Below are positions 7,617 through 16,059 of a stretch of DNA of 64,000 nucleotides, piece after piece; the stretch's first letter is position 1; each line of letters starts with the position of its first letter. A program made the translations under genes and the position numbers. Under the pieces are notes generated by a model, which worked only from the letters and a program-made list of their open reading frames with translations, did no database searches and was not told the DNA's origin. Origin of the DNA: an uncultured Alphaproteobacteria bacterium (lineage in GTDB: Bacteria; Pseudomonadota; Alphaproteobacteria; Micropepsales; Micropepsaceae); contig CADEFU010000017.1 of NCBI GenBank assembly GCA_902826695.1, forward strand, positions 1 to 64,000. Direction: 5' to 3'.

Positions 7617-8344
7617 CGGGGCTGCTTGCCGTCGTAGACGGCGTGAAGCAAGCGCAATCCAAATCCGGCAAACCGATGGGCGTCGTGCTCGCGGGGCACA
7701 ACGGTTCCGGCAAGTCGACGCTATGGTACCAGCGGTTGGCGGACAACTTTCGTATTCCGCTCGTCAACGCCGATCGCATGATGATGTCGATTTTGCCCGA
7801 AGTTCACGCCGGGGCACTACCAGCTTGGGCAGCGGAGTTGAGGGATAACGATACGAGCTGGATGCAGGTTGCCCAGCGCGGCGTTCAAGCCTTCGTCGCA
7901 CAAGCCATGCTGCGCGGCGTACCGTTCGCGATGGAGACGGTGTTTTCCGACTGGCGCGTTCAACCGGATGGAACGATCGTCTCAAAGATCGACTTGATCC
8001 GAGAGATGCAAAAGGCCGGCTACTTTGTCGTACTCTTCTTTGTCGGCCTTTCAAACACGCAAGTCTCGATTGCGCGCGTCGCTACGCGCGTGCAGGCCGG
8101 CGGGCACGCCGTGGATGAGCAGAAACTCATTGAACGCTTCCCTCGAACGCAGAAGGCAATCGCCGCGACACTCGACGTCGCGGATGCGGCGATCCTCGTA
8201 GACAACAGCCGAACTCAACACCACGCCTTCACCGCCTGTCACGTCCGCCTCGGAACGACGACAACCTACGACCTGCGAAAAGGCAAAGCTGCACCGCCGG
8301 CGGAAATCAGCGCGTGGTTGGACAAGGTGGTCCCAAGGCAATAG
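7613..8344 (+). CDS. Zeta toxin family kinase
   Basis: 243-residue P-loop kinase. Walker A GHNGSGKST lies at 28-36, the VNAD motif of zeta toxins at 51-54, METVFSD near 105, and the lid signature RVATRVQAGGHAVDEQKL (about 155-175) matches the R..RV..GGH.V pattern of zeta/PezT-like UDP-N-acetylglucosamine kinases. Such enzymes phosphorylate UDP-GlcNAc and are often toxins, though chromosomal solo kinases of the family may act otherwise. ATGA overlap with the upstream gene argues for a two- or three-gene unit. The 69-residue gene at 8372 follows after 27 bases. Confidence 0.85.
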   Translation: MTGLLAVVDGVKQAQSKSGKPMGVVLAGHNGSGKSTLWYQRLADNFRIPLVNADRMMMSILPEVHAGALPAWAAELRDNDTSWMQVAQRGVQAFVAQAMLRGVPFAMETVFSDWRVQPDGTIVSKIDLIREMQKAGYFVVLFFVGLSNTQVSIARVATRVQAGGHAVDEQKLIERFPRTQKAIAATLDVADAAILVDNSRTQHHAFTACHVRLGTTTTYDLRKGKAAPPAEISAWLDKVVPRQ

Positions 8345-8356
8345 ACGGGTGCTCAC

Positions 8357-8365
8357 AGGAGGTGA
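8357..8365 (+). promoter_or_regulatory. Strong Shine-Dalgarno deciding a GTG start
   Basis: AGGAGGTGA, nearly the full anti-16S complement, stands 6 bases before GTG 8372. It supports translation of the 69-residue gene from a non-ATG start. Confidence 0.7.
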
Positions 8366-8371
8366 CGCGAA

Positions 8372-8581
8372 GTGCCTAAACCCTCCAAACTCGGAAGAAA
8401 AACGCACGCCACGAACCCGGCGCCCCGCAAGACGGCACCTGATCTGGCCGCGTGCATCAAGGCCTTCGCCGAAAGCGTACGCGCGAACTACGACACGAGC
8501 CCGGTTACGAAATCAGAATGGGACAAAGCGTGCGGTGACACGCGGACCGAACCGCTTAAACCGTCGAGGAGCCGTGGCTAA
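8372..8581 (+). CDS. Small hypothetical protein, third gene of zeta-like operon
   Basis: 69 residues starting at GTG with a near-perfect Shine-Dalgarno. The N-terminus is basic (MPKPSKLGRKTHATNPAPRK), the middle helical and weakly acidic (DLAACIKAFAESVRANYDTS), with a Ser/Arg tail. No family recognised. Short helical proteins are common as antitoxins, so this is an alternative antitoxin candidate for the kinase. The GTAATCGTGTC repeat begins 6 bases after its stop. Confidence 0.6.
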   Translation: MPKPSKLGRKTHATNPAPRKTAPDLAACIKAFAESVRANYDTSPVTKSEWDKACGDTRTEPLKPSRSRG

Positions 8582-8582
8582 T

Positions 8583-8603
8583 CCGGTGACAGGTAATCGT
8601 GTC
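8583..8603 (+). repeat. GTAATCGTGTC element, copy 1
   Basis: GGTGACAGGTAATCGTGTCTCC. The core GACARGTAATCGTGTC is shared with copy 2 (inverted, 8881-8901) and copy 3 (10283-10300). Together with copy 2 it brackets a duplicated gene fragment. Confidence 0.7.
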
Positions 8604-8638
8604 TCCTGCACGTGCTGTGCGTGCACGGCTTCACCTCA

Positions 8639-8876
8639 CCCCAACGTCCGCGCAAACAGCCCATCCCACACGCCAAGCGCGGGCTTCGGCCGAAGGTCGC
8701 TGTCCGTCAGCCCAATCTGCGTGAACAGCGGCAGGATCTCCGGCACCGCAATCGGGAAATTCGTGAGGTCGAGATCGGCGTAGAGCGTCTGGATCACGCC
8801 GCGCGCTCGAATGCTGTCGAGCAACATCGGCATGGCGCACGATGTAGCGCAGCGCGGGTGTGGAGTTGATCGGGAG
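8639..8876 (-). pseudogene. Duplicated 3' fragment of the TIM-barrel-like gene at 12802-13896
   Basis: About 240 bases nearly identical (roughly 95% by eye) to 12803-13045. The frame gives LLDSIRARGVIQTLYADLDL.. through to the C-terminal FARTLG, against FARRLG in the intact copy. A 6-base and other small losses near 8825-8845 break the upstream reading frame at the STPALQARY region. Only the last 80 or so codons are present, so it is not a working gene. High identity implies a recent copy. Confidence 0.85.
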
Positions 8877-8880
8877 GCCC

Positions 8881-8901
8881 GGGGACACGATTACCTGTCG
8901 C
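8881..8901 (-). repeat. GTAATCGTGTC element, copy 2 (inverted)
   Basis: Reverse complement reads GCGACAGGTAATCGTGTCCCC. It joins the gene fragment exactly where homology to the intact gene ends and faces copy 1, forming an inverted pair about 300 bases apart. Confidence 0.7.
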
Positions 8902-8917
8902 AGGCTTCGGCAGCCGC

Positions 8918-9340
8918 TTAGCGGCGCCGCAAAGCGAGCGCCAAGAACACGATTGCAAGCACGACCGCCGCGGGGCTTGCGTAGTTTTCCGGCGGCCGAT
9001 GCATCGCCTCCGCTCCTTTGCCGAGCCACGCGTCGTAACTCATCAATCCGCGCGAGACGATGATGGCAACAAGCCCGAGCGGCACCAACGTCCGGTACCG
9101 CACGCCGATCACGAGCAGCAACAACGCCATCGCGATCTGCAGCGCCCCAAACCAAGCAAAGATGCGCACGATCGTGGGGCCATGCACCGAAAGGTCGATG
9201 CCGGCGATCACGCCCGCGCCGCCGTCCGGCAGGAAAAAATGGATGCAGCCCGGCACAAGCTCGAGCAGCGCGGCCAGTATCAAGAACCACGCAGCAGCGG
9301 GCGCACCGTGGTAGTCGCTATTCGTGCTCGGCGGAAACAT
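8918..9340 (-). CDS. Small integral membrane protein
   Basis: 140 residues with four predicted membrane helices (about 17-35, 55-78, 80-98, 120-137). The ATG at 9340 has a textbook Shine-Dalgarno (GGAGGTG 3 bases upstream), which decides it over the longer frame reaching 9583 inside the neighbouring gene. No family recognised. It follows the gene ending at 9352 by 11 bases, so the two are probably co-transcribed under the palindrome at 10004. Confidence 0.75.
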   Translation of the reverse strand: MFPPSTNSDYHGAPAAAWFLILAALLELVPGCIHFFLPDGGAGVIAGIDLSVHGPTIVRIFAWFGALQIAMALLLLVIGVRYRTLVPLGLVAIIVSRGLMSYDAWLGKGAEAMHRPPENYASPAAVVLAIVFLALALRRR

Positions 9341-9351
9341 CGCCACCTCCC

Positions 9352-9996
9352 CTACTGCAAAGCCAAGATCGCAAGCTGCGCGAGCGCCGCCAAAAGTGCG
9401 AGCACAAGCGCGACCCAAACTTTCGGGCTCAAAAGCGCAAGCACCATGGGCTGCGTCGGGAACGACAGCGTGACCGGTACGGCCGCGAACTTGAATTCGT
9501 GCCCGCCGCCGAAGCGCGGATCCGAGGCAAGATCGGCCATGTCGCGCCGGCTTCGATAGCGCATGTAGCCGACGACGCTCCAACCGGGATCGGCTTCGAC
9601 GCCCCAGCTGTCGACATAGCCGCCGGCCTTGCGCGCGACCATCGCGGGATGCCCGCCGCGCGCGATGAGCGCGGGCAGGAACGCCTTCGTGTAGTCCTGC
9701 ATGACGGCGCGCGCCGAGCGCATGGCGCCCGTTTTCGGATCCTTCACCTCGCCGGGCGCAAGGCGCACCAGGTTCAGCATGAAGAACTCGCGCCCGTCGT
9801 CGCCCTCCAGGAACGTCCGCAGCACGCCGTCGGCGGTGCTGTCGGCGCTGTGCGGGTTCACGGCGCGAATGCGCGCGACGTAGCCATCAATCTCGTCCGC
9901 CCGCACGCGGCCGCGCCAATTGAAATACCACGCCGCGAACGCGGCGTACGCCGCCGCCGCCACCGCCCAAACCCACGCGCCCGCCATGACTTTCAT
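9352..9996 (-). CDS. Membrane-anchored protein with dimeric alpha-beta barrel (DUF1330/EthD-like) domain
   Basis: 214 residues: N-terminal membrane helix (about 8-26), a soluble domain (about 55-175) with FFMLNLVRLAPG, ALIARGGHPAM and VVGYMRYRSRRDMADL segments, typical of antibiotic-monooxygenase/DUF1330-type dimeric alpha-beta barrels, then a C-terminal membrane helix (about 188-210). Such domains bind small ligands or act as cofactor-free monooxygenases. The precise role is unknown. An alternative start at 9987 (MAGAW) is possible. A perfect inverted repeat immediately upstream suggests control by a dedicated repressor. Confidence 0.7.
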   Translation of the reverse strand: MKVMAGAWVWAVAAAAYAAFAAWYFNWRGRVRADEIDGYVARIRAVNPHSADSTADGVLRTFLEGDDGREFFMLNLVRLAPGEVKDPKTGAMRSARAVMQDYTKAFLPALIARGGHPAMVARKAGGYVDSWGVEADPGWSVVGYMRYRSRRDMADLASDPRFGGGHEFKFAAVPVTLSFPTQPMVLALLSPKVWVALVLALLAALAQLAILALQ

Positions 9997-10003
9997 CCAT
10001 ATT

Positions 10004-10022
10004 GTGACACAAGAAGTGTCAC
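10004..10022. promoter_or_regulatory. Perfect palindrome GTGACAC-N5-GTGTCAC, probable operator
   Basis: Seven-base arms with a 5-base centre. It begins 8 bases upstream of the ATG at 9996 and abuts TATAGT (on the minus strand) that could be its -10 element. The position over the start region fits repression of the 9996-8918 gene pair. Alternatively an mRNA 5' hairpin, since a 5-base loop is possible. Confidence 0.55.
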
Positions 10023-10062
10023 TATATGGCGAAGCCGCCCGAGGCTCAAGCAGGCTCGCTTA

Positions 10063-10280
10063 CGTGAGCGCGTCCGCAGCCTTGCCGTTCGGCACGAACA
10101 AAATCGCGTCGAAAGCCCAATCGATCGCCGTGTTTCTTCCGGCAAGTGCTTCCACCGCGATGGCCGGTCCCTCCAAGTCTTGAGAGCGAACAGCGTCATC
10201 GACTTCGCCTCGACTTGGGGCGCGAGGTCGAGGGGCGGCTTTGCCCTCGCTCAGCGCAAACTCCAAAACGCTGATGCCGC
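10063..10280 (-). pseudogene. Decayed 3' end of a paralogue of the EreA/ChaN-like gene at 28493-29716
   Basis: In one frame the minus strand reads MTLFALKTWRDRPSRWKHLP, in another IDWAFDAILFVPNGKAADAL, and further upstream LEFALSEGK. The intact protein has MTLFDLKPWKDRPGRWKHLP, IWAFDAVLFVPNGKPAAPL and FELAVSEGK in that order. Frameshifts separate the pieces and about 100 bases are missing between the SEGK segment and the rest. Identity is about 70% by eye, so this is probably an old paralogue rather than a recent copy. Confidence 0.75.
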
Positions 10281-10282
10281 GA

Positions 10283-10300
10283 CAAGTAATCGTGTCCCCA
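10283..10300 (+). repeat. GTAATCGTGTC element, copy 3
   Basis: GCGACAAGTAATCGTGTCCCC spans about 10281-10301. It sits exactly between the remnants of two different genes, as copy 2 sits at a fragment junction. Confidence 0.65.
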
Positions 10301-10301
10301 C

Positions 10302-10400
10302 ACACCAAGCGCCAGCCTTTGGCCGCATGTCGCCATCCGTGTGTCCAAGCTGCGTGAACAGCGGCAGGATTCGCCGCGCCGCAATCGTGACGGCCGTCAC
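10302..10400 (-). pseudogene. Decayed 3' fragment of a TIM-barrel-like gene (paralogue of 12802-13896)
   Basis: The minus strand reads ILPLFTQLGHTDGDMRPKAG, against ILPLFTQIGLTDSDLRPKPA in the intact protein, followed by a damaged GVWDG segment. It is more diverged than the copy at 8639-8876. No open gene remains. Confidence 0.7.
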
Positions 10401-10559
10401 AATCGAATTTCTCCCCGCACGCGAATTCTCCGAACATCTAAGAAACAAAGCGCGGGTACCACGCATACGGGAGCCGTTCGCGAAAGATACAATTGCTTCT
10501 GTCGTTAACTGCATTGGACTTAGCCTCGGCGCCTGCCAATCCAACGAGACGTCGCGACT

Positions 10560-12791
10560 ATGCTCTTCGACACCAACGAGCTGAGAACCACTGCAAGTCC
10601 CGTCGCCGCAGTCCGTCTTGCCTATCGAACCTTTAGAGCAGAACTGTTTCCGCGGACCGACGCGGAGCTGTTTCTGACCCTGCTCAAGGCCCGCATGGTC
10701 GCCATGAATCTGGCGCCTGGCATGTACGCGCTGCCCGTGATGGTCGCGGGCCTTGCTGCCCTCCACCTCGCCTGGTCGCCCTGGATTCCGGTTGCCGTCT
10801 GGGCCGGCGTGGTGGGCGCGGTTTGGATGGCGTGGCAGCCTTTCGCCAACGCGTTCGATCGCGACATCCCGCTCGCCAAAGCACGGCACGTCCTCATGGC
10901 CTGGAGTGTTCGGGTGCTCGCCTTCATCGCCGTCTTCGGCGCGCAAGCCGTGTTGTTTTGGGTCCCCGGCGATCCGACGAGCCACATCGCTATCGTCATG
11001 GTCCTGCTCGCGGCGTCGGTCGCGGCGGCGATGTCGGCCGCGTGGCTTCCGCTGAGCCTCGTCCAGATCGTGTGGTATGTCGGCCTGATCGTGACGCTGC
11101 TCGCCGCCGAAGGCAGCCCCACCTACCTGACGCTGGCGGGTCTCGCGCTCGTTTATGCGCTCTATCTCGCGGGCACCGTCATAAGCCTGCACAGCTACAG
11201 CGTACGGCTTCTTACGCTCGAAACGCAGAAGGGTGCCGAGACGCGCGCCCGCGAAGCGGCCGAGCAGGCGAACCGCGCGAAGTCCGAATTCCTCGCCATG
11301 ATGAGCCATGAGATCCGCACGCCGATGAACGGCGTTCTGGGAATGGTCGGCCTTTTGCTCGACAGCGATCTGAAGGGCGAGCATCGCAAGCACGCCGAAT
11401 CCATTCGCAAGTCGGGCGAAGATCTGATGCGGATCATCAACGATGTGCTCGACTTCTCGAAGCTTGAGGCGGGCAAGATCTCGATGGAGAACGCCGCTTT
11501 CGACTTGCCGGCGCTGCTTGCCTATGCGGCGGAAATCTGCGAGCCGCGCGCGAAAGCAAAGGGGCTCGTCTTGCAAGCCGACCTCGCCCGCGACCTGCCG
11601 CAGCACGTAACGGCGGACTCGGGCCGGTTGCGCCAAGTCGTACTGAACCTCCTCGCCAACGCCAGCAAATTCACCGAACAGGGGCGCATTTGCCTGCGCG
11701 CATCGAGCATACCTTTAGGACCCGACCGAGCGGTCCTGCGAGTCGACGTCACGGACACCGGCATCGGCATTGCCGCCGAGCAGCTCGCCAACCTCTTCCA
11801 GAGCTTCAGCCAAGCCGACGCCTCGATCTCGCGCCGCTTCGGCGGCACCGGCTTGGGTCTTGCGATCTGCCAGAAGATCGTGACGGCCATGGGCGGCCAA
11901 ATCGGGGTCGAGAGCAAACTCGGCTCGGGCTCGACCTTCTGGTTCGAAGTCCCGCTGCAACTCGCGCACGCCAACGACGTCGCCAAGCGTGCGCGCGCCG
12001 CCACTGCCGCAGAGTTCGACGCTGCCTTGGCCAAGATTCGCGGACGCCAACGCCCGCTCCGCGTTCTGCTCGTCGAAGACAACGCAACCAACCAGGTCGT
12101 CGCCACCGCGGTCTTGGCCAAATTCGATTTGAAGCCGGACCTGGCCGGCAACGGCCTGGAAGCGATCGAAGCCGTCCGCAAGCGCGACTACGACATCGTC
12201 CTCATGGATGTTCATATGCCCGAACTCGACGGGCTTGAGGCGACGCGTGCGATCCGCTCGATGCCGGAACCGAAACGCGCTGTCCCTATCGTGGCACTGA
12301 CGGCCAATGCGCTTGAAAGCGACATAGAGGATTGCCGCGCCGCCGGCATGAACGGCCACGTCGCCAAACCCTTCCAACGCGAAGAATTGATCGTCGCAAT
12401 GGCGAACGCTCTAGAAAGAGGCTCCACTTTGAAGCTCCCAAGCGAGCTCATCGACACAGATCGCCTCGCTCGGTTTCGCGACGAGAATGGCGAGGACACG
12501 TTCCGCCTATTGATCGACACCTATCTATCGGATGGCGCTCAAAAGCTGTCGCGCCTGTGCGAGCTCCTCCACGACGGTCAAACGGGCGAGGAGGCTATCC
12601 GGCTCGCCCATTCGCTCAAGAGTTCGAGCGCTATGGTCGGCGCGCCCGCACTGTCCGGCACGGCCGCAGACATCGAAAGACGGCTTCGGACGAATGAAGC
12701 CGTGACAAGCGCCGCTGCTGACGAGATGCAGCGGCTATTCACGGCCTTCCGCGACGAGCTCGCACGGCACAACTACGTCACGGCGGCGTGA
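10560..12791 (+). CDS. Orphan hybrid sensor histidine kinase with receiver and HPt domains
   Basis: 743 residues. About six membrane helices (about 55-215) form the sensor region with no periplasmic domain of note. They are followed by a HisKA domain with His250 in [11 protein letters not shown], a HATPase domain (N-box [21 protein letters not shown]; about 350-470), a receiver domain with Asp550 in VLMDVHMPE (about 500-615), and a C-terminal HPt domain with His684 in AHSLKSSS. This is a complete His-Asp-His relay of the BarA/ArcB architecture. It needs a further response regulator that is not encoded nearby. The ATG at 10560 has a weak GAGACG upstream. Its stop faces the stop of the next gene across 10 bases. 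Confidence 0.92.
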   Translation: MLFDTNELRTTASPVAAVRLAYRTFRAELFPRTDAELFLTLLKARMVAMNLAPGMYALPVMVAGLAALHLAWSPWIPVAVWAGVVGAVWMAWQPFANAFDRDIPLAKARHVLMAWSVRVLAFIAVFGAQAVLFWVPGDPTSHIAIVMVLLAASVAAAMSAAWLPLSLVQIVWYVGLIVTLLAAEGSPTYLTLAGLALVYALYLAGTVISLHSYSVRLLTLETQKGAETRAREAAEQANRAKSEFLAMMSHEIRTPMNGVLGMVGLLLDSDLKGEHRKHAESIRKSGEDLMRIINDVLDFSKLEAGKISMENAAFDLPALLAYAAEICEPRAKAKGLVLQADLARDLPQHVTADSGRLRQVVLNLLANASKFTEQGRICLRASSIPLGPDRAVLRVDVTDTGIGIAAEQLANLFQSFSQADASISRRFGGTGLGLAICQKIVTAMGGQIGVESKLGSGSTFWFEVPLQLAHANDVAKRARAATAAEFDAALAKIRGRQRPLRVLLVEDNATNQVVATAVLAKFDLKPDLAGNGLEAIEAVRKRDYDIVLMDVHMPELDGLEATRAIRSMPEPKRAVPIVALTANALESDIEDCRAAGMNGHVAKPFQREELIVAMANALERGSTLKLPSELIDTDRLARFRDENGEDTFRLLIDTYLSDGAQKLSRLCELLHDGQTGEEAIRLAHSLKSSSAMVGAPALSGTAADIERRLRTNEAVTSAAADEMQRLFTAFRDELARHNYVTAA

Positions 12792-12793
12792 CG
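12776..12793. terminator. Hairpin between convergent genes
   Basis: CGTCAC and GTGACG pair around GGCGGC at the end of the kinase gene, immediately before the convergent stop at 12802. There is no T-tract, so it is only a weak terminator candidate. Confidence 0.25.
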
Positions 12794-12801
12794 CCCCGGC
12801 C

Positions 12802-13896
12802 TTACCCCAACCGCCGCGCAAACAACCCATCCCACACGCCAAGCGCGGGCTTCGGCCGAAGGTCGCTGTCCGTCAGCCCAATCTGCGTGAACAGCGGCAG
12901 GATCTCCGGCACCGCAATCGGGAAATTCGTGAGGTCGAGATCCGCATAGAGCGTCTGGATCACGCCGCGCGCGCGAATGCTGTCGAGCAGCTCGGCGTGG
13001 CGCGCGATGTAGCGGGCCTGCAGCGCGGGTGTGGAGTTGACCGGACCGACGCTAGCGCTGGTCCAGCCGCCTTCGACCACCATCGCGGGCATGCGGCGCA
13101 CGCCCGCAAGGCGCGTGTAATAGTCGCCCGGCATAGCCTCGGGCTCGGCGTAACCGAAATACGGATAGCTCGACAGGCCAAGCATCCGCGCGAACGGAAA
13201 GTCCTTGATGTCGGCAGCGATGCCCTGAAAGCGCGTTTTGTTGACAAGCACGCCCCACGCCGCCTCGACCTGCACGCTGATCATCGGCGGCGTGCGCAAA
13301 CCCGCTGCCGCAAGATCGGCCGCCGTCGCATTGGCGGCGGCAACCACAGCGGCATAGAGCTTGGGCGGCGCCGCTTGGCGAACGAGATTCGTTTCCGAGG
13401 CGAGCCCGACATAGTCGGGCTTAAACCGCCGCACGAACGCGCGCACATAGGCGCTGTACACGCGCTGCACGTCGACCTCCGCGATCGACCGGCCGAGCGC
13501 GCGCAATTGCGGCGCCTCCTCGCCACGCGACAGACCGTCGTTGAGATCGCCCATAAAGCCGATGCGCAATCCTCGCGCCCGGCAATAGGCGATGAGCTTT
13601 TCCTTGTCGCGCGTGAGAATGTCGTCCGCGCTCATGCCGCCGAGCAGATCCTTCCACGGCAATTCCTCGTGGATGTGCAGACACTCCGCGCGCTGGCTGA
13701 AGCTGTTGATGCCCGCGATAACAGCCTCGACCGTGAAACGCCCGCCGGTCGGAAAGAACCCCATCCGCCAGCTGCGCGTAGCGCAAGCGCCGCGAAGGCT
13801 GGCGCCGGGCGCGCAAAACGGCACCGCGGCAGCAAGCCCAAGAACATCCCGTCGATTCAGCGGGGGCAGCCCCCGGCGCGCGCGATCATCGTCCAT
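12802..13896 (-). CDS. Exported TIM-barrel-like protein (possible glycoside hydrolase fold), intact source of duplicated fragments
   Basis: 364 residues. The N-terminus MDDDRARRGLPPLNRRDVLG.. carries an RR motif and hydrophobic core like a Tat signal. The rest has the alternating pattern of a TIM barrel with segments IGFMGDLNDGL, PDYVGLASETNL (a Glu at the end of a strand, as in clan GH-A acid/base residues), LGLSSYPYFGY and MVVEGGWTSAS (second Glu). The fold and the paired glutamates suggest a glycosidase, but I cannot name a family. Its 3' end is copied at 8639-8876, and a more distant relative's end lies at 10302-10400. Confidence 0.7.
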   Translation of the reverse strand: MDDDRARRGLPPLNRRDVLGLAAAVPFCAPGASLRGACATRSWRMGFFPTGGRFTVEAVIAGINSFSQRAECLHIHEELPWKDLLGGMSADDILTRDKEKLIAYCRARGLRIGFMGDLNDGLSRGEEAPQLRALGRSIAEVDVQRVYSAYVRAFVRRFKPDYVGLASETNLVRQAAPPKLYAAVVAAANATAADLAAAGLRTPPMISVQVEAAWGVLVNKTRFQGIAADIKDFPFARMLGLSSYPYFGYAEPEAMPGDYYTRLAGVRRMPAMVVEGGWTSASVGPVNSTPALQARYIARHAELLDSIRARGVIQTLYADLDLTNFPIAVPEILPLFTQIGLTDSDLRPKPALGVWDGLFARRLG

Positions 13897-13959
13897 GCAC
13901 CGATCTTGGCGCCCCCAACGGCCGCGTCAACTCACCAGTGCGAGAGTAGGCTCAAATTG

Positions 13960-14733
13960 CTAACTAGCACTGTCGCCGCGTCGTGCGCTGAGCGCCACCG
14001 GTAGCTCGGCTGCAGAGCGCGGCGCCGGCACGACGCCGACGCTCTCCCCGTTCGCCCGCCGAACGAAGCGAGACAACTCGGACACGTTGTGAATAACAAA
14101 CTCACGGCGCGTTTGAGTGATCACCCCGCGGCGCGCGAGATCCCGCAGCTCGCGTGTGACCGCCTCGCGATGCGTGCCGATCCTGTTGGCAAGCTCGTGA
14201 TGCGTGGGACCTTCGACAATTCGCGCCTCGTTCCCATTGACGCCGGCCATAAGGCCAAGCCGCAAAAGTTCACAGTGCAACCGGCTGCGCACGTCCAGTG
14301 CGCTGAGCTCGAAAATGCGCTCAGTCAGGCTTCGCACCTGCGCGGCCAGCCGCTGCACCAACCAAATTGCGGCAGCCGGCGAGGTCTCCAAGAGGCGTCG
14401 GAAGTCTGCGCCGTCGATCTGAAGCAGCTGTCCGCTCGTCAACGCGACGACATTTGCGGTTCTGCGCCCGCCGTCGAGTGCCGCCAGCTCCCCGAACAAA
14501 TCGCCCGCCCCAAGGGTGCGGATCGAAACTTCTTTCCCGTCCTTAGAGTAGATGAGGACTTGAAACTGTCCCGAGACGACGAAAAACACGTCCGCGGCGC
14601 GCGCGCCTTGCCCCACGATGATATGCCCCTTGCGCACGCGAACTTCATTCGCAAGGCGTTCGAATTGCTTCTTCTGTTCTGCACCGAGGCGCGAAACGAA
14701 CTCAAAAGGATGCACCAGCAACATCGAAATCAA
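13960..14733 (-). CDS. Crp/Fnr family transcriptional regulator
   Basis: 257 residues. Cyclic-nucleotide-binding-type beta-roll (about 20-135, with GAGDLFGELAALDGGRRTANV where the cAMP pocket lies), a dimerisation helix (about 125-160) and a winged helix (about 165-235) with recognition helix region HHELANRIGTHREAVTRELR. The N-terminus lacks the FNR cysteine cluster, so it is not an FNR-type oxygen sensor. The AATCM-like pocket cannot be assigned to a ligand. It is transcribed in the same direction as the Atu-like operon, but a 226-base gap separates them. Confidence 0.88.
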   Translation of the reverse strand: MISMLLVHPFEFVSRLGAEQKKQFERLANEVRVRKGHIIVGQGARAADVFFVVSGQFQVLIYSKDGKEVSIRTLGAGDLFGELAALDGGRRTANVVALTSGQLLQIDGADFRRLLETSPAAAIWLVQRLAAQVRSLTERIFELSALDVRSRLHCELLRLGLMAGVNGNEARIVEGPTHHELANRIGTHREAVTRELRDLARRGVITQTRREFVIHNVSELSRFVRRANGESVGVVPAPRSAAELPVALSARRGDSAS

Positions 14734-14959
14734 CTGTCAGGCGAACACCGCCAACAACGGTATCAAGCGGTCGACGTGCGGTTCAAGGCGGTGCCAACGC
14801 ACCTCTGTCTGCTTTCGCCACATTAGCGTGACACCTCCGGGCAACACCCACCCCCTTTTGAACGTTGATAACCCTTTGCTGCCATCGCATCGAGCGGCGC
14901 CGCTTCGGCGACTTCCGGCGACACAATAAGAGCGCGCAGAATATGAACCGGCCTACCGG

Positions 14960-16045
14960 TCAGACCCAGCCCTGCAGACGGGCAGCCTCTTCGCGCACGC
15001 GTTCCGGGCTGCCGAGAAGCTGCCGGTTGGCGCCAATGCGCTTGAACCAGTAGTGAAGCCCGACCAGGTCCGTGAAGCCCATGCCGCCGTGCACTTCCGT
15101 GGAAGTGCGCGCGACGAATGTACCGACATCCGCGAGAAGGGATTTGGCGAGGCAGACCATCACATCCGCATCTTCCATGTCCTCGTCGATCGCATGCGCG
15201 GCGTGCCACACGAGCGCGCGGGCGGGTTCGATGTTGGCAGCCATCTCCGCGCACAGGTGCTTGATCGCTTGAAAACTGCCGATCACGCGGTTGAACTGTT
15301 TGCGTTCGAGCGCATAGGCCACGGCCTTATCGAGCATGGCCTGCGCCGCGCCCAGCGTATCGGCGGCCAACAGAAGGCGTCCGGCACGGATCATCCGGTC
15401 CACGCCCGCACCGGGCGCGTTCTCGCCACTCATCTTGGTTGAGGCGACGCCGTTGAACGTCAGCTCTGCGAAGTCGCGGGTGCGATCGATCGTGCCGAGA
15501 GCGGCGCGTGCCAGCCCCGGCGCCCCGGCCGCAACGATGTGCAGATGCCCTTGGTCGTCAGCGACCATGATGTGCGTCGCCTGCGCGGTCTCCAGCGCAA
15601 ACAAGCTCTTTCCCGTGAGGCCATCGCGCGGGGCCGAAACGCCGGCCCCGTGACGCGCACCGACGCGCTCGGCGATGGCAATGCCCATGCGCACCTCGCC
15701 GGATGCAATCCTGGGCAGCCACTCGGCTTGCTGGGCCTCGGTGCCGGCCTTTCGGATGCCGATGCTGGCCATCGCATTGGCCATGAAGGCGCCAGGCGAC
15801 ACCGTGGAGCCTAGCGCTTCCTGCACAAGCACGGCATCGAGAAATCCGAGCCCAAGCCCGCCATGCTGCGGCGGCACGAGAATCTGCGCCGCGCCCAGTT
15901 CCGTCAGACCCTCCGAGATCGCACGCGCCGCAGCCGCGTCGCCATCCGCGACCTTCCTGACCTGATCGAGGGGCGATGCCGTCTTGAGGAACCCTTTGAC
16001 GGAGTCCTGCAACATTCGCTGATCGTCCGAGAGCGCAAATTCCAT
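14960..16045 (-). CDS. Acyl-CoA dehydrogenase, second of a pair (beta-type)
   Basis: 361-residue acyl-CoA dehydrogenase. N-terminal helical domain begins MEFALSDDQRML. The C-terminal domain has EVHGGMGFTDLVGLHYWFKR. It is shorter than the usual 380-400 residues and lacks the GG-T-x-IQ-N-I segment that its neighbour has. Pairs with these complementary signatures occur as alpha2-beta2 heterotetramers acting on bulky acyl-CoAs, such as sterol side chains. It lies 14 bases after the first dehydrogenase gene. It is the last gene of the operon, with no terminator seen. Confidence 0.88.
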   Translation of the reverse strand: MEFALSDDQRMLQDSVKGFLKTASPLDQVRKVADGDAAAARAISEGLTELGAAQILVPPQHGGLGLGFLDAVLVQEALGSTVSPGAFMANAMASIGIRKAGTEAQQAEWLPRIASGEVRMGIAIAERVGARHGAGVSAPRDGLTGKSLFALETAQATHIMVADDQGHLHIVAAGAPGLARAALGTIDRTRDFAELTFNGVASTKMSGENAPGAGVDRMIRAGRLLLAADTLGAAQAMLDKAVAYALERKQFNRVIGSFQAIKHLCAEMAANIEPARALVWHAAHAIDEDMEDADVMVCLAKSLLADVGTFVARTSTEVHGGMGFTDLVGLHYWFKRIGANRQLLGSPERVREEAARLQGWV

Positions 16046-16059
16046 GTGTAGCGTTTCCC

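Larger units (their letters stand above)
8582..8917. other. Gene-free stretch holding a repeat-bracketed gene fragment
   Basis: This stretch contains only copies 1 and 2 of the repeat and the truncated gene copy between them. No intact coding sequence was found. Confidence 0.7.
9997..10559. other. 563-base stretch without an intact gene
   Basis: From left to right: palindrome 10004-10022, the two gene remnants separated by repeat copy 3, then about 160 bases in front of the histidine kinase in which I see no clear promoter. Confidence 0.6.

Noticed and set aside
10251-11636. A 461-residue antisense frame over the histidine kinase
   Set aside because: Shadow of the kinase gene. Only its last part covers the real decayed gene fragment.
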